Below the pieces are notes generated by a model. It was given only the letters and a program-made list of their open reading frames with translations. It did no database searches and was not told the origin of the DNA. Both the position numbers and the translations under genes were made by a program. Positions 7,649-17,244 of a DNA stretch of 64,000 nucleotides are shown here, in pieces. Where the stretch lies: assembly GCF_041154745.1 (NCBI RefSeq), contig NZ_AP031573.1, positions 1,302,001 to 1,366,000 on the forward strand, written 5' to 3'. This stretch comes from Flavobacterium sp. CFS9 (GTDB lineage Bacteria; Bacteroidota; Bacteroidia; Flavobacteriales; Flavobacteriaceae). Position 1 is the stretch's first letter. Each line of letters starts with the position of its first letter.

Positions 7649-10039
7649 CTATCTCCCGGCAGGCTTAAACACCAACTTGGTGGAGGTTTTAATAATCTCT
7701 TCTTTGTTCAGTTTCATCTTTCTGAATTTACCGGCATTGTACATCTCTGCCTGATCCTCATAGTGTTTACTGAACGGATTACCGGATTGTCCTGTTGGCA
7801 GAATACTCCAGCTATTTTCGATATCAGAGAAATCTACTACTCTTCTGGTTGACGGTCCGCCTTTTACGTGGTACTTTCCTTCTTTATTAAATCCGAAAAA
7901 CTGATTGTTTATTACTTCATTCGATCCCGGAGCTGCAAATGGCCCTACGTTAAACAAACTGCGCAAAGCGGCTATTTTTCCCAAAGGATGTTCATGTTCT
8001 ACAGTGTGTGCTTTCCCCCAGTTCCAATCTGCGATCTGAGTTCCAAATTGTTCCTGAAGTTCCGCTATGGCTTCATGAAAGGCTTTTGAAACAATATCAC
8101 TTCTGGTTTCTTTTACATTTTTAGTTTTGATATTGTCCCACCAAACGGAATTTTCATTCTGAATTTGTCTTGCAATGATTTGTTTCCCCAATGAAGTATC
8201 AAGATATAAGCTAAAATTGTCAGCCCCCATCTCGTCTTCAAACGTATTTTTCAGATACAGATACACCCATTTATTGTAAATCGTTGGTCCAACATCTTCT
8301 GTATTATTGGTCCCTTTCCAGGATTGCAAAGCATTTATCGCTTCTTTTTCTTCTGCTGAAAGTTTACTTCCGGCTACGATCGAAATCAAACGCTGCACCA
8401 CTCCCGGTGACACCAGTGAAGTATTGTCAAAAATCATCTTACTGATGGCTTCTTTATCCCAATCTGATTTTGCATCCATTAACCCTGAAATTCTTTTGGC
8501 ACGATCCTCCGGCAAATAATATCCCGGATATAAAAAGCCGTCAATCGCCTCAGGCTGGTTGTTAGCGGAATACACATAACCCCATTTTGGATTCTCGGCA
8601 GAAGGATTCTTCGAAAAATCTAAGTGTTCTTTAATATCATCTTTACCGCTGGCACCGTCCAAAATAAGAAAGGTGTTCACTCCCTTATCATGTTTGTAAA
8701 GTGCTCCGGTTGCCCACCATGCCACATTTCCTTTGGCATCACCATACATCACATTCAAACCCGGTGCCGCTACAAGCGAAACTGCTTTTCTAAAATCGTC
8801 TTTATTTTTAGCATGTGAAAGTCCGTAAACTGCATCTAAAATCTGAATGGGCTGTCGTGTATATACCCACGACATTGCAATAGGATTCTTTTTTCCTAAA
8901 CGATCCAGCACATCGTTCATAATTGGCCCGTGTCGGCTTGATTTAACTGTCAAAACTACATCTGACGTATCTTTTACTTTTATCGTTTTTTTAATCGATG
9001 TATAAGCCGCAAAACCAGTTGGCGTCTGATATTGATTAGAATCACCATCTTTATTTTTTTCCTGATAAAAATCGATATCATCATTCTCGAACATCGTCAG
9101 CCCATAGGCATAATTGCGATTGTGTGCCAATAACGGATAAGGAGTTCCGGCCAGATAACAGCCGTACAATTCGAAATCTGGTGTTACCAAATGTGCTTCA
9201 TACCAGGTGGCAGGCTGTGAAAAGCTAATATGCGGATCATTCGCAAAAATCACTTTTCCGCTTTTCGTTTTAGTGGGACCCGCAACCCAGCTGTTACTTC
9301 CCACAAAAGGAGGAATAAGTGAATTCTCCAGCAATGCCGCTACCGATTTTGAAATGGTAGTATATTCTTCGATATTCTCTTTTGAGTTTCTAATTTTGGT
9401 GGTATTAAACTCCCCCTCAATCCCCAAATCTTTTAAATATTCAACACCGTATTTATCGCGAATAAACGTTAACAAAGGATCTGTTTTTTGCGCCATTGCA
9501 AAACTAAAAGACATATAACCAAAAATATTATACACGTCTTTTATGGTAAATTTTTCTTTTTTCACTCCTACCAGGGTAAACTCAATTGGTGTCACTCCCT
9601 CTTCCATGTACTGATTTATCCCGTCCAGATAAGCCATTGTCATTTTATAACTCTGACTGTTCGGATCTAATTTTGCTATGGCTTTTGCCGAAGCTTCTTC
9701 TATACCGATTCCGGAGAAAAATTTATCATTTTTTAGTGCAACCGATCCAAAGATTTCTGACAATCTACCGGGTGCAATTCTTCGAAGTAATTCCATTTGC
9801 CACAATCGTTCCTGCGCATGAACGTAGCCAAGTGCCGTCATCGCGTCTTTTTCAGAATCGGCGTAAATATGGGGCACTCCAAAATCATCAAAATATACCG
9901 TGGTTTCTTTCTGAAGGTTCTTCAATTCTACTTCGCCTTCGTATTTAGGCTTCAGATGGAAGATATAGGCACACAAACCAATTCCAAGAATAACAATCAA
10001 TACCAATAAAACCAGCAGAATTTTTTTAATTTTTTTCAT
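7649..10039 (-). CDS. Penicillin acylase family (Ntn-hydrolase) protein
   Basis: 796 residues with an N-terminal signal/anchor segment (about 7-28), then the A-chain region with FDDFGVPHIYADSEKDA (about 50-66) and GYVHAQERLWQME (about 71-83). The autoprocessing site is G-S-N-S-W near residues 247-251; Ser248 would become the N-terminal catalytic nucleophile. FANDPH and the B-chain signature (GSNEVINN, about residue 700) are present. The family cleaves amide bonds in penicillins, acyl-homoserine lactones or cyclic amides, and substrate cannot be predicted from sequence. In Flavobacteria it is a single periplasmic gene without operon partners, as here. An AsmA-like gene is divergently transcribed 116 bp away. 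Confidence 0.9.
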   Translation of the reverse strand: MKKIKKILLVLLVLIVILGIGLCAYIFHLKPKYEGEVELKNLQKETTVYFDDFGVPHIYADSEKDAMTALGYVHAQERLWQMELLRRIAPGRLSEIFGSVALKNDKFFSGIGIEEASAKAIAKLDPNSQSYKMTMAYLDGINQYMEEGVTPIEFTLVGVKKEKFTIKDVYNIFGYMSFSFAMAQKTDPLLTFIRDKYGVEYLKDLGIEGEFNTTKIRNSKENIEEYTTISKSVAALLENSLIPPFVGSNSWVAGPTKTKSGKVIFANDPHISFSQPATWYEAHLVTPDFELYGCYLAGTPYPLLAHNRNYAYGLTMFENDDIDFYQEKNKDGDSNQYQTPTGFAAYTSIKKTIKVKDTSDVVLTVKSSRHGPIMNDVLDRLGKKNPIAMSWVYTRQPIQILDAVYGLSHAKNKDDFRKAVSLVAAPGLNVMYGDAKGNVAWWATGALYKHDKGVNTFLILDGASGKDDIKEHLDFSKNPSAENPKWGYVYSANNQPEAIDGFLYPGYYLPEDRAKRISGLMDAKSDWDKEAISKMIFDNTSLVSPGVVQRLISIVAGSKLSAEEKEAINALQSWKGTNNTEDVGPTIYNKWVYLYLKNTFEDEMGADNFSLYLDTSLGKQIIARQIQNENSVWWDNIKTKNVKETRSDIVSKAFHEAIAELQEQFGTQIADWNWGKAHTVEHEHPLGKIAALRSLFNVGPFAAPGSNEVINNQFFGFNKEGKYHVKGGPSTRRVVDFSDIENSWSILPTGQSGNPFSKHYEDQAEMYNAGKFRKMKLNKEEIIKTSTKLVFKPAGR

Positions 10040-10155
10040 ATTTATGAAACGTATAATGATAAATGATTTTGCAATGATGTAACTTAAATTTAAAATCCTG
10101 TAAGAAACATCTCTTTTAAAAGTCTAAATTTATGTATTTAAAATCAATACTATAA

Positions 10156-11718
10156 ATGTCAATCTATAAAAAAATAGCGATGGGTATCATTTCAGTCCTT
10201 TTTTTTGTGATTTTATTCAATATTGGCCTCAACTATTGGATAAAAAAACAGTTGCCTTTTATTGTACACGAAAAAAACAAAACTGCTTATTCGATTCATT
10301 ACGAAAAAATCGAAGTCTCTTTATGGAGCCGAAGCATCAATGCACAAACTTTACTGATTCATCCCAAAAGTCAGCTTCAGAACAGCAAAACAAAAAACGG
10401 AATCTACTCCAAAATTGAATCCATTACGATTCGGCATTTTAACATTTGGGATCTGGCCTTTCGTGATATTATTCAAGCTGAAAGTATCATCATTAACAAA
10501 CCCCGCATTATTTTATACAAAAAAGGTGAAAAGCTTTTAAACAATAGCAAAAGCATTCAGACGGAAATTATAGCCCCTTTTCAAAAAATAATTGCAGTTT
10601 CCAATATCTATTTAAATGAAGGAAGTGTCGATGTGGTTTCTCTGAATAATAACCAACCTATTTTTAGCATCAAAAAAATGATTCTAAAACTCGAAGGAAT
10701 TCTGGTCACTGCTGCTACCTTAAAAGAAAAAATCCCGATGCATTTTAAAAAATATGTTTTGGTCTGTGATAGTTTGTATTTTAAACCCAATGCTTTTTAT
10801 CGTCTGAATATTGGCAAAATCAGTAGTGAAAATCAATTTCTAAGGGTTAAGAATTTTTCTTATTTACCTGAATTGAATCGAAAAGAATTTATCCAAAAAC
10901 TCGACAAGGAGAAAGATATTTATACGCTAAAACTGGATTCGGCCGACATTGAAAAAATGGATTGGGGTTTTAAAAAAGGGCAATTTTTCTTCAAAGCCAA
11001 TTCGTTGGTTGCTCATCATCTGGATGCCAATATCTATCGCAATAAAATTCCGAAAGATGATTTGAGCAAAAAGTATCTTTACAATGCTTTATTGCGAAAA
11101 ATTAAGTTCCCTCTACAGATTGATACCGTACAGGTTTTAAAATCAAAGCTGGTTTATGAGGAAGAAATTGATTTTTCAAAGGGTCCCGGGATCCTAAATT
11201 TTGATCATTTCAATTTGCAGGCTATCCATCTGAAAAGTGGTTTTGCTTTAAAGAAAACCGCTGATGTGAAGATTAAGATCAATTGCCTGTTCATGAAAAC
11301 GTCTCCTTTACATGTGGATTGGAGTTTTAATGTTCTGGATCCTAAAGACAGTTTTCATATCGAGGGAACAATTTCTCGTTTCAATGTTGCCGCAATGGAG
11401 CGTTTTACCAAACCTTACATCAACACTACTTTTACCGGTAAATTTCATAAATACCATTTTAATTTTTACGGAAATGATGACAACGTCAAAGGAAATGCAT
11501 TACTGGAGTATGAAAATTTAAAAGTAAAACTCTTTAAAAAGAAACATCCTGAAAAGGAAGCGAAATTAAAAACTGCAGTTGCCAATTTAGTACTCAAAGA
11601 TGACTCGGGAGAAACATCCAAAACTGCTGATGTTCAATTGGACCGAATTCCCGAAAAATCTTTTTACAATTTTCTATGGAGAAGTATTGCGGCGTCTTTT
11701 ACCCAAATTCTGATTTAA
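10156..11718 (+). CDS. AsmA/DUF748-like membrane-anchored protein
   Basis: 520 residues. One N-terminal membrane segment (about 8-27) is followed by a long beta-rich region with repeating strands (SIHYEKIEVSLWSRSINAQTLLI; GKISSENQFLRVKNFSYLPEL). This layout resembles AsmA/DUF748-type proteins that act at the cell envelope, some of which move lipids between membranes. The match is one of architecture, not of a defining motif. It is divergent from the penicillin acylase gene and ends before its own terminator. No catalytic residues are evident. Confidence 0.5.
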   Translation: MSIYKKIAMGIISVLFFVILFNIGLNYWIKKQLPFIVHEKNKTAYSIHYEKIEVSLWSRSINAQTLLIHPKSQLQNSKTKNGIYSKIESITIRHFNIWDLAFRDIIQAESIIINKPRIILYKKGEKLLNNSKSIQTEIIAPFQKIIAVSNIYLNEGSVDVVSLNNNQPIFSIKKMILKLEGILVTAATLKEKIPMHFKKYVLVCDSLYFKPNAFYRLNIGKISSENQFLRVKNFSYLPELNRKEFIQKLDKEKDIYTLKLDSADIEKMDWGFKKGQFFFKANSLVAHHLDANIYRNKIPKDDLSKKYLYNALLRKIKFPLQIDTVQVLKSKLVYEEEIDFSKGPGILNFDHFNLQAIHLKSGFALKKTADVKIKINCLFMKTSPLHVDWSFNVLDPKDSFHIEGTISRFNVAAMERFTKPYINTTFTGKFHKYHFNFYGNDDNVKGNALLEYENLKVKLFKKKHPEKEAKLKTAVANLVLKDDSGETSKTADVQLDRIPEKSFYNFLWRSIAASFTQILI

Positions 11719-11776
11719 TTTATCTATTCTTCAGAAGAGTTTCATTCCCTACAAGATCAAAGGAATAATAAACTGC

Positions 11777-11802
11777 AAACCTGACATTTATCAGGTTTTT
11801 TG
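11777..11802 (+). terminator. Terminator after AsmA-like gene
   Basis: 8-bp stem AAACCTGA/TCAGGTTT followed by TTT. An upstream ATG at 11800 falls inside this hairpin, supporting the later start at 11848 for the next gene. Confidence 0.75.
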
Positions 11803-11847
11803 AATTTTATTTTCCCAACATTTGCTTTTATTTTAATTTTAAAACAA

Positions 11848-13659
11848 ATGTCAAAACCATCGTTACACACTTTTCATATCCCTGTAATGGGTCTCGCATA
11901 TACAATTGACAGTCCGATTCGAGTGGCACAATTTGGTATTTCGTCTGTAGTTTCTATCGCCGATGACGACCTAATTGAAAAGATGCGTAATTTTTACAGT
12001 ACTAAATTTAATTTTCCGTACGAGGAGATCAGTCAAAAATTTCAGGACTACAGGGCAGAGCGCATTACTTCGTATCTCAATCTGGTGGATAAAATTGTGA
12101 AAGAGAAATTCGAAAATTTTAAAACGGAATTAATCGAAAGCAAAACTGCGTTAGAAAACTATATTGCGATGTTGCCCAATACTTCCGACATCAAAAAAGG
12201 GTTTCAGAATTTACTGGAGGACGGAATTTCTTTTAAAGAAAATATCCAAAACTATATTGAGTCACATCTTTCACCCGGTGACATTGATGTGAATATCATG
12301 ACCAAAATCGACAAAGATAATTTCGAAAAAAACGAACAGCTTCCGATTGAATTTAATGATGCTCATGCTGCTTTGCGAGGTTTCGCCAATAGTAATCTTG
12401 AATCATCAGTGGTACTTTCTGCCGGAATGAATCCGAGATTGTACAGTTACTTTGAAAATTTTACGGATTTCTTTCCCAATAGTAAAAACGAACTTAAAAA
12501 GAGAATTATTTTAAAAGTCAGCGATTTCAGATCGGCTATGATTCAGGGAAATTTCCTGGCCAAAAAAGGCCTGTGGGTTTCTGAATACCGAATTGAATCA
12601 GGACTAAATTGTGGCGGACATGCTTTTGCCACTGACGGTCTTTTACTAGGTCCGATTTTAGAAGAATTCAGGCAGAAAAAGAATCAGCTCATTCAGTCGG
12701 CACACGAATTGATGACAAAGGTATTACAGCAAAAACAAGTTCATGTACCAAAAGAACCATTACCATTGAAAATTACGGTTCAGGGAGGCGTAGGTACTGC
12801 CGAAGAACACGATTTTTTATTACAAAATTACGAAGTGGACTCTGTAGGATGGGGATCTCCTTTTTTACTAGTGCCCGAAGCGACTTCTGTAGATCAGGCC
12901 ACTCGCAACTTATTAATGAATGCTAAAGAAAAAGACTTGTATCTGAGCCACATTTCTCCGCTAGGAGTTCCGTTTAACACTTTAAAAGGCACTACTAATG
13001 AGGCTTTAAAGCAAAAAAGGATTGAGCAAAATAAAGCGGGAAGTTCCTGTCCGAAAAAATTTCTCGCCTTGAGTAAGGAATATGATCCGCATGGAATTTG
13101 TACCGCGTCAAAGAAATTTCAGGACATTAAACTGGAAGAATTGGATGCTAAGAGAAATACTCTTTCTGTAGAGGCATATGAGAAAGAAAAATTTGCTATC
13201 ACCGAAAAAGCCTGTTTATGCGTTGGATTGGCCAATGCGTCTTATTTAGAAAATAATATTCAGATAAAAGGTCAGGCGCAGGGAGTTGTTATCTGTCCAG
13301 GACCTAATATGGCCTATTTTGACCAGGAAGTTTCATTGTCTGATATGCTGGCACATATTTATGGAAATAAATCAATTCTGAGGGCTAATAACAGGCCAAA
13401 TCTGTTTGTGAAGGAATTAAAGATGTATATCGACTATTTCAGGAATGAAATCAATAACATTTCGGGAGAAATTACCAATGCCCAATTAAAGAAATGGACT
13501 GTTTTCAAGACTAATCTCTTAGAAGGAATTGCTTATTATGAGAATTTGTTCGCGTCTTCTTTCTATTTTCAGGAGGATAGCGAAAAAATCAAATACCAAT
13601 TCGATTTTTACAAACTGGAACTGGCTACAATTAAAGTTCCAGCTTGTGAATTGGTATAA
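11848..13659 (+). CDS. Uncharacterised protein with FMN/TIM-barrel-like motif
   Basis: 603 residues from the ATG at 11848 (MSKPSLHTF); an in-frame ATG at 11800 lies in the preceding terminator. I do not recognise a named family. The N-terminus (IPVMGLAYTIDSPIRVAQFG) and a central block (QGGVGTAEEHDFLL, then VDSVGWGSPFLLVPEATS, near residues 309-343) resemble the phosphate-binding end of FMN-dependent TIM barrels such as nitronate monooxygenase/FabK. Cysteines are clustered in the second half (CGG near 252; then C in SSCPK, GIC, ACLC and ICPG), suggesting a metal or Fe-S site. A helical region spans about 70-130. There is no signal peptide, so it is probably cytoplasmic. It is flanked by terminators and so is a single-gene unit. 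Confidence 0.6.
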   Translation: MSKPSLHTFHIPVMGLAYTIDSPIRVAQFGISSVVSIADDDLIEKMRNFYSTKFNFPYEEISQKFQDYRAERITSYLNLVDKIVKEKFENFKTELIESKTALENYIAMLPNTSDIKKGFQNLLEDGISFKENIQNYIESHLSPGDIDVNIMTKIDKDNFEKNEQLPIEFNDAHAALRGFANSNLESSVVLSAGMNPRLYSYFENFTDFFPNSKNELKKRIILKVSDFRSAMIQGNFLAKKGLWVSEYRIESGLNCGGHAFATDGLLLGPILEEFRQKKNQLIQSAHELMTKVLQQKQVHVPKEPLPLKITVQGGVGTAEEHDFLLQNYEVDSVGWGSPFLLVPEATSVDQATRNLLMNAKEKDLYLSHISPLGVPFNTLKGTTNEALKQKRIEQNKAGSSCPKKFLALSKEYDPHGICTASKKFQDIKLEELDAKRNTLSVEAYEKEKFAITEKACLCVGLANASYLENNIQIKGQAQGVVICPGPNMAYFDQEVSLSDMLAHIYGNKSILRANNRPNLFVKELKMYIDYFRNEINNISGEITNAQLKKWTVFKTNLLEGIAYYENLFASSFYFQEDSEKIKYQFDFYKLELATIKVPACELV

Positions 13660-13661
13660 AA

Positions 13662-13701
13662 GAAACCGCCGATTTAAAATTTAAATCGGCGGTTTTATTT
13701 T
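13662..13701. terminator. Bidirectional terminator, long palindrome
   Basis: AAACCGCCGATTTAAA is followed directly by its inverse, giving a near-perfect 16-bp stem with A- and T-runs on both sides, between two convergent genes. Confidence 0.92.
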
Positions 13702-13717
13702 AAAAATGTATTCTAGT

Positions 13718-14170
13718 TTACTCTTTTTTCTTCTTGCTGCCATCAATAATAGCTCCGGTTCCGGCTCCAACACCTGCTCCGGCTAAACCGCCTATTATTG
13801 CTCCTTCGCCTTTTCTTTTACTAACAATGGCTCCTGTCACTGCTCCTACTCCGGCACCTATTACGGCTCCTTTGGCAGCTGAGCTCCAGCCTTTCTTTTT
13901 GGGAGTGGCTTGTGCTGCAGTCGAGGTTCCGTCAGCTTTTTGATTGACCACGACTACTTTTTGTGTTTCTAACTTTTGTTGTGCCTCTACTTTCTGCTCT
14001 TCTCTGATTTTTGCCATTTCCGTTCTCATTGAATCAATAACTCTTTGTTTACTGATTTCAACTTTCATCGAATCAATACTAGCTTGTTTTGCTTTATTGA
14101 TATCCTCTTTTCCCTGATTCTGGCAAGAAACAAGAAATACTGCAGCTATAAAAATATACAAAGCTTTCAT
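13718..14170 (-). CDS. Glycine-zipper lipoprotein
   Basis: 150 residues with a lipoprotein signal (VFLVSCQNQ; Cys at about residue 16). A Lys/Glu-rich helical segment (about 20-75) is followed by a C-terminal glycine zipper (about 95-142) of repeating GxxxG units, such as GAVIGAGVGAVTGAIV and GAGVGAGTGAII. This is the YMGG/Gly-zipper layout of envelope proteins that insert two short helices into a membrane, often upregulated by envelope stress. The repeat biases the composition of both strands. Confidence 0.8.
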   Translation of the reverse strand: MKALYIFIAAVFLVSCQNQGKEDINKAKQASIDSMKVEISKQRVIDSMRTEMAKIREEQKVEAQQKLETQKVVVVNQKADGTSTAAQATPKKKGWSSAAKGAVIGAGVGAVTGAIVSKRKGEGAIIGGLAGAGVGAGTGAIIDGSKKKKE

Positions 14171-14355
14171 GAGATTGTAGTTTAAAAAATTATTACACTA
14201 CAAAGTAAAGAAGAACTTTTTTCTGAAAAATTACAGGATTTCACCCAAAACTTATAGAATTCGAAGGTTCTGTTTCGCCACAGATTAAGATGATTAAAAA
14301 GATTTAAAAAAAACTGCTTCGATCTATTTGAATCTGTAGGGGTTCATACTTTGGC

Positions 14356-15633
14356 TTATTCTCCTAAAATTCCTTTTTTAAGAATCTGTCCGAAATCATA
14401 CATGTCTTCATACGAGCAATACAACGGAACAGGTGCAAGACGAATTACATTGGGTTCACGCCAATCTGTTATCACTCCATTTTTCATCAGGTAATCAAAT
14501 AAGCTTCTTCCTTCTCCATGTAAAAAAACAGAAAGCTGAGAAGCTCTTTCGCTAAGATTTGACGGTGTTATAATTTCAAAACTGCCTTTTACCTCTTTAT
14601 CAATTTCATGTAGAATAAACTCTAAATAAGCGGTGATTTTATCTCTTTTGGTGATCAGAGTATCCATTCCAACCTCAGCAAACATTTCAACGGAAGCCAA
14701 ATAAGGCGCTAAAGAAAGTATTGGTAAATTACTTACTTGCCAACCGTCTGCTCCATGAACCGGATCAAAATTCGGTTCCATTTTAAAACGACGCTCCTTG
14801 TTATGTCCCCACCATCCGGCAAATCTTGGCAAGTCCGGATTGTTGTGATGTTTTTCATGTACAAAACAACCTGAAGCATTCCCCGGTCCTGAATTCATAT
14901 ATTTATAACTGCACCAGGCCGCAAAATCTACATTCCAGTCGTGAAGCTGTAGTTTAATATTTCCTGCGGCATGTGCCAGATCCCAGCCCACTTTTGCTCC
15001 TGCTTTTTGACCTGCAGCAGTAATTGTTTTCATATCGAAAACCTGCCCGGTATAATAATTTACTCCTCCTATTAACACTAATGCCAATTCATCTCCGACT
15101 TCTTCAATTTTAGCCAGAATATCTTCAAGACGAATATTATGCTCTCCTTCACGGCGTTTAATTTCTACAATCGCATCTTCTGTTTTATAGCCATGAAAAT
15201 GTACCTGACTTTGAAACATATATTGATCTGAAGGAAATGCTTTTTCCTCGCAGATGATTTTGTAACGGGTTGCTGTTGGCTGATAAAAGGAAACCATTAA
15301 TAAATGAAGATTTACAGTCAACGTATTCATTACTGTCACTTCAGAAGGTAAAGCTCCCACTATTTTGCTCAGGGGTTCGGCGAATCTTTCCTGATAATCC
15401 CACCAGGGTTTCTCGGCATAAAAGTGACCTTCTACAGCAAGATTTGCCCAGTCATTCATTACTTCATCAATGTAAGCTTTGGTACGTTTTGGTTGTAATC
15501 CCAGAGAATTCCCCGTGAAATAAATCACTCTTTTGTCATTCACTTTTGGGAATATAAATTGGTCCTGATAATGGTTTAAAATATCCTCTGAATCGAGTTG
15601 TTTCGCAAATTCGCGTGTATTTTGAAAAGTCAT
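14356..15633 (-). CDS. kynU: Kynureninase
   Basis: PLP-dependent fold-type I enzyme that cleaves kynurenine or 3-hydroxykynurenine to anthranilate or 3-hydroxyanthranilate plus alanine. 425 residues from the ATG at 15633 (MTFQNTREFAKQLD); an upstream in-frame extension of 37 residues has no family character and runs into a terminator-like repeat. FTGNSLGLQP near the N-terminus, WDLAHAAGN (the PLP-binding Asp) and CSYKYMNSGPG (Schiff-base Lys) are all present. Together with kmo at 432-1772 it covers consecutive steps of tryptophan breakdown. Partner genes (dioxygenase, formamidase) are not in the window. Confidence 0.95.
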   Translation of the reverse strand: MTFQNTREFAKQLDSEDILNHYQDQFIFPKVNDKRVIYFTGNSLGLQPKRTKAYIDEVMNDWANLAVEGHFYAEKPWWDYQERFAEPLSKIVGALPSEVTVMNTLTVNLHLLMVSFYQPTATRYKIICEEKAFPSDQYMFQSQVHFHGYKTEDAIVEIKRREGEHNIRLEDILAKIEEVGDELALVLIGGVNYYTGQVFDMKTITAAGQKAGAKVGWDLAHAAGNIKLQLHDWNVDFAAWCSYKYMNSGPGNASGCFVHEKHHNNPDLPRFAGWWGHNKERRFKMEPNFDPVHGADGWQVSNLPILSLAPYLASVEMFAEVGMDTLITKRDKITAYLEFILHEIDKEVKGSFEIITPSNLSERASQLSVFLHGEGRSLFDYLMKNGVITDWREPNVIRLAPVPLYCSYEDMYDFGQILKKGILGE

Positions 15634-15728
15634 TGTGTTTTTGTTTTGAATGCTAAAATAACAAAATTTGTTTATTTTGTTTGAAGTTTCAGGTTTCAAG
15701 TTACCAACAGAACCTGAAACCATTATAA

Positions 15729-15767
15729 AACAAAAACCCGACAAGTTTTAAAAACCTGTCGGGTTGG
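15729..15767. repeat. CCCGACAG-family hairpin/terminator (copy 1)
   Basis: AACCCGACAAGTTTT pairs with AAAACCTGTCGGGTT (one mismatch). The same hairpin occurs twice at 42756-42854. It lies between kynU and queA and can end transcription of queA on the minus strand. Confidence 0.8.
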
Positions 15768-15786
15768 ATATAACTATAAAATTTAA

Positions 15787-16836
15787 TTATAGGATTAACA
15801 TCGCATCTCCGTAAGAATAGAATTTGTATTCTTCTTTGATGGCTTCTTCGTAAGCTCTTTTCATTAAATCATGACCACAGAAAGCAGAAATCATCATTAA
15901 TAATGTTGATTTTGGTGTGTGGAAGTTTGTAATCATACAGTTTGCAATACTAAAATCATGAGGAGGGAAAATAAATTTATTGGTCCAGCCTTCATAAGGA
16001 TTTAAAGTATTTTGAGAGGAAACTGAACTTTCGATGGCACGCATCGAAGTTGTTCCAACTGCACAGATACGTTTTCTGCCCGCTTTTGCAGCATTTACGA
16101 TATCACAAGCTTCTTGTCTGATGATCAATTCTTCAGAATCCATTTTGTGTTTAGACAAATCTTCAACCTCAACCGGGTTGAAAGTTCCTAAACCTACGTG
16201 AAGTGTTACTTCAGCAAAATTTACTCCTTTGATTTCTAATTTTTTCAAAAGGTGTTTTGAGAAGTGTAAACCTGCAGTTGGTGCCGCTACAGCTCCTTCT
16301 TCTTTTGCATAAATGGTTTGGTATCTTTCAGCATCTTCAGCCGTTACTTCTCTGTTGATGTATTTAGGAATTGGAGTTTCTCCAAGTTCTGTCAATTTAT
16401 TTCTGAATTCTTCGTAAGAACCATCGTATAAGAAACGTAAAGTTCTACCACGCGAAGTGGTGTTGTCAATTACCTCAGCCACTAACGAATCGTCGTCGCC
16501 AAAATAAAGTTTGTTACCAATTCTGATTTTACGGGCCGGATCAACCAAAACGTCCCATAGACGCTGCTCTGAGTTTAATTCTCTTAATAAGAAAACTTCA
16601 ATTCTTGCTCCTGTCTTTTCTTTGTTTCCGTACAAACGTGCCGGGAAAACTTTAGTATTGTTAAGGATCAAAACGTCTCCATCATCAAAATAATTGATAA
16701 CATCTTTGAACATTTTGTGCTCTATAGTTTGTTTTTGACGATCGATTACCATTAAACGAGACTCATCTCTGTTTTCTGCTGGAAATTCCGCTAAAAGTTC
16801 TTTTGGTAAATTGAATTGAAAATGTGATAATTTCAT
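15787..16836 (-). CDS. queA: S-adenosylmethionine:tRNA ribosyltransferase-isomerase
   Basis: 349 residues, full length. It makes epoxyqueuosine in tRNA by transferring and isomerising the ribosyl group of SAM onto 7-aminomethyl-7-deazaguanine. Family motifs visible are [12 protein letters not shown] with RDESRLMVI at the N-terminus, [10 protein letters not shown] (about residue 180), [10 protein letters not shown] and the C-terminal [13 protein letters not shown]. It has its own promoter (16901-16932). Other queuosine genes are not adjacent. Confidence 0.96.
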   Translation of the reverse strand: MKLSHFQFNLPKELLAEFPAENRDESRLMVIDRQKQTIEHKMFKDVINYFDDGDVLILNNTKVFPARLYGNKEKTGARIEVFLLRELNSEQRLWDVLVDPARKIRIGNKLYFGDDDSLVAEVIDNTTSRGRTLRFLYDGSYEEFRNKLTELGETPIPKYINREVTAEDAERYQTIYAKEEGAVAAPTAGLHFSKHLLKKLEIKGVNFAEVTLHVGLGTFNPVEVEDLSKHKMDSEELIIRQEACDIVNAAKAGRKRICAVGTTSMRAIESSVSSQNTLNPYEGWTNKFIFPPHDFSIANCMITNFHTPKSTLLMMISAFCGHDLMKRAYEEAIKEEYKFYSYGDAMLIL

Positions 16837-16900
16837 ATTGACATTGCTGATTTTAGAGTGTAAATTTTAGATGTTTTTATCTAAAATTGTAAATCGAGTG

Positions 16901-16932
16901 CAAATATACGATTGTGAGATAGGCGTTGTCAA
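16901..16932 (-). promoter_or_regulatory. Flavobacterium-type promoter of queA
   Basis: On the minus strand, TTG is followed by 21 bases and an exact TAnnTTTG element (TATATTTG, 16901-16908), placing the start of transcription about 55-60 bases before the queA ATG. Confidence 0.55.
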
Positions 16933-17177
16933 GTGTTTTGCCGTTTATTTTCAAAAGTCTTTGGTTTACTGATCCTTTGAGTTCCTTCAAAATGAAAGTT
17001 TTAGCTTTTCTTTAACTATAATTAAGTTCTGTCTACTTACCTGGTGTATGATAAATGTGTTTTCCTGAACATTCTTTTCTGAGTATAAAAAGCTATGTTG
17101 CTCGTGTTAAATATTTTTCACGCAGATCTCGCAGATTATGCAGATTTCTTCTGCTGCCTATTTTGGGAAGATAAAAC

Positions 17178-17208
17178 AAAAAAGCCTCCGATTGAAACCG
17201 GAGGCTGT
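17178..17208 (-). terminator. Terminator of aroA
   Basis: AGCCTCCG and CGGAGGCT form an 8-bp GC-rich stem; reading on the minus strand it is followed by TTTTTTG, right after the aroA stop. Confidence 0.88.
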
Positions 17209-17244
17209 TCTATCATGTTTGGTTAATGAATAACCTTGTATTCC

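Larger units (their letters stand above)
16837..17244. other. 408-bp gap between queA and aroA
   Basis: Contains the queA promoter, a non-coding stretch with the repeated phrase gcagat (three times in 17120-17145, a common remnant in this genome), and the aroA terminator. No gene seen. Confidence 0.6.

Noticed and set aside
11800..11847. Upstream in-frame start for the 603-residue protein
   Set aside because: It falls in the hairpin and T-run of the preceding terminator, and the added residues have no conserved character.
13734..13943. 69-residue ORF rich in Pro/Ala opposite the glycine-zipper gene
   Set aside because: Mirror of GxxxG repeats; same composition effect.
14356..15744. Longer kynureninase start with 37 extra residues
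   Set aside because: The extra part reads across a CCCGACAG hairpin and has no family sequence; the ATG at 15633 gives the normal N-terminus.
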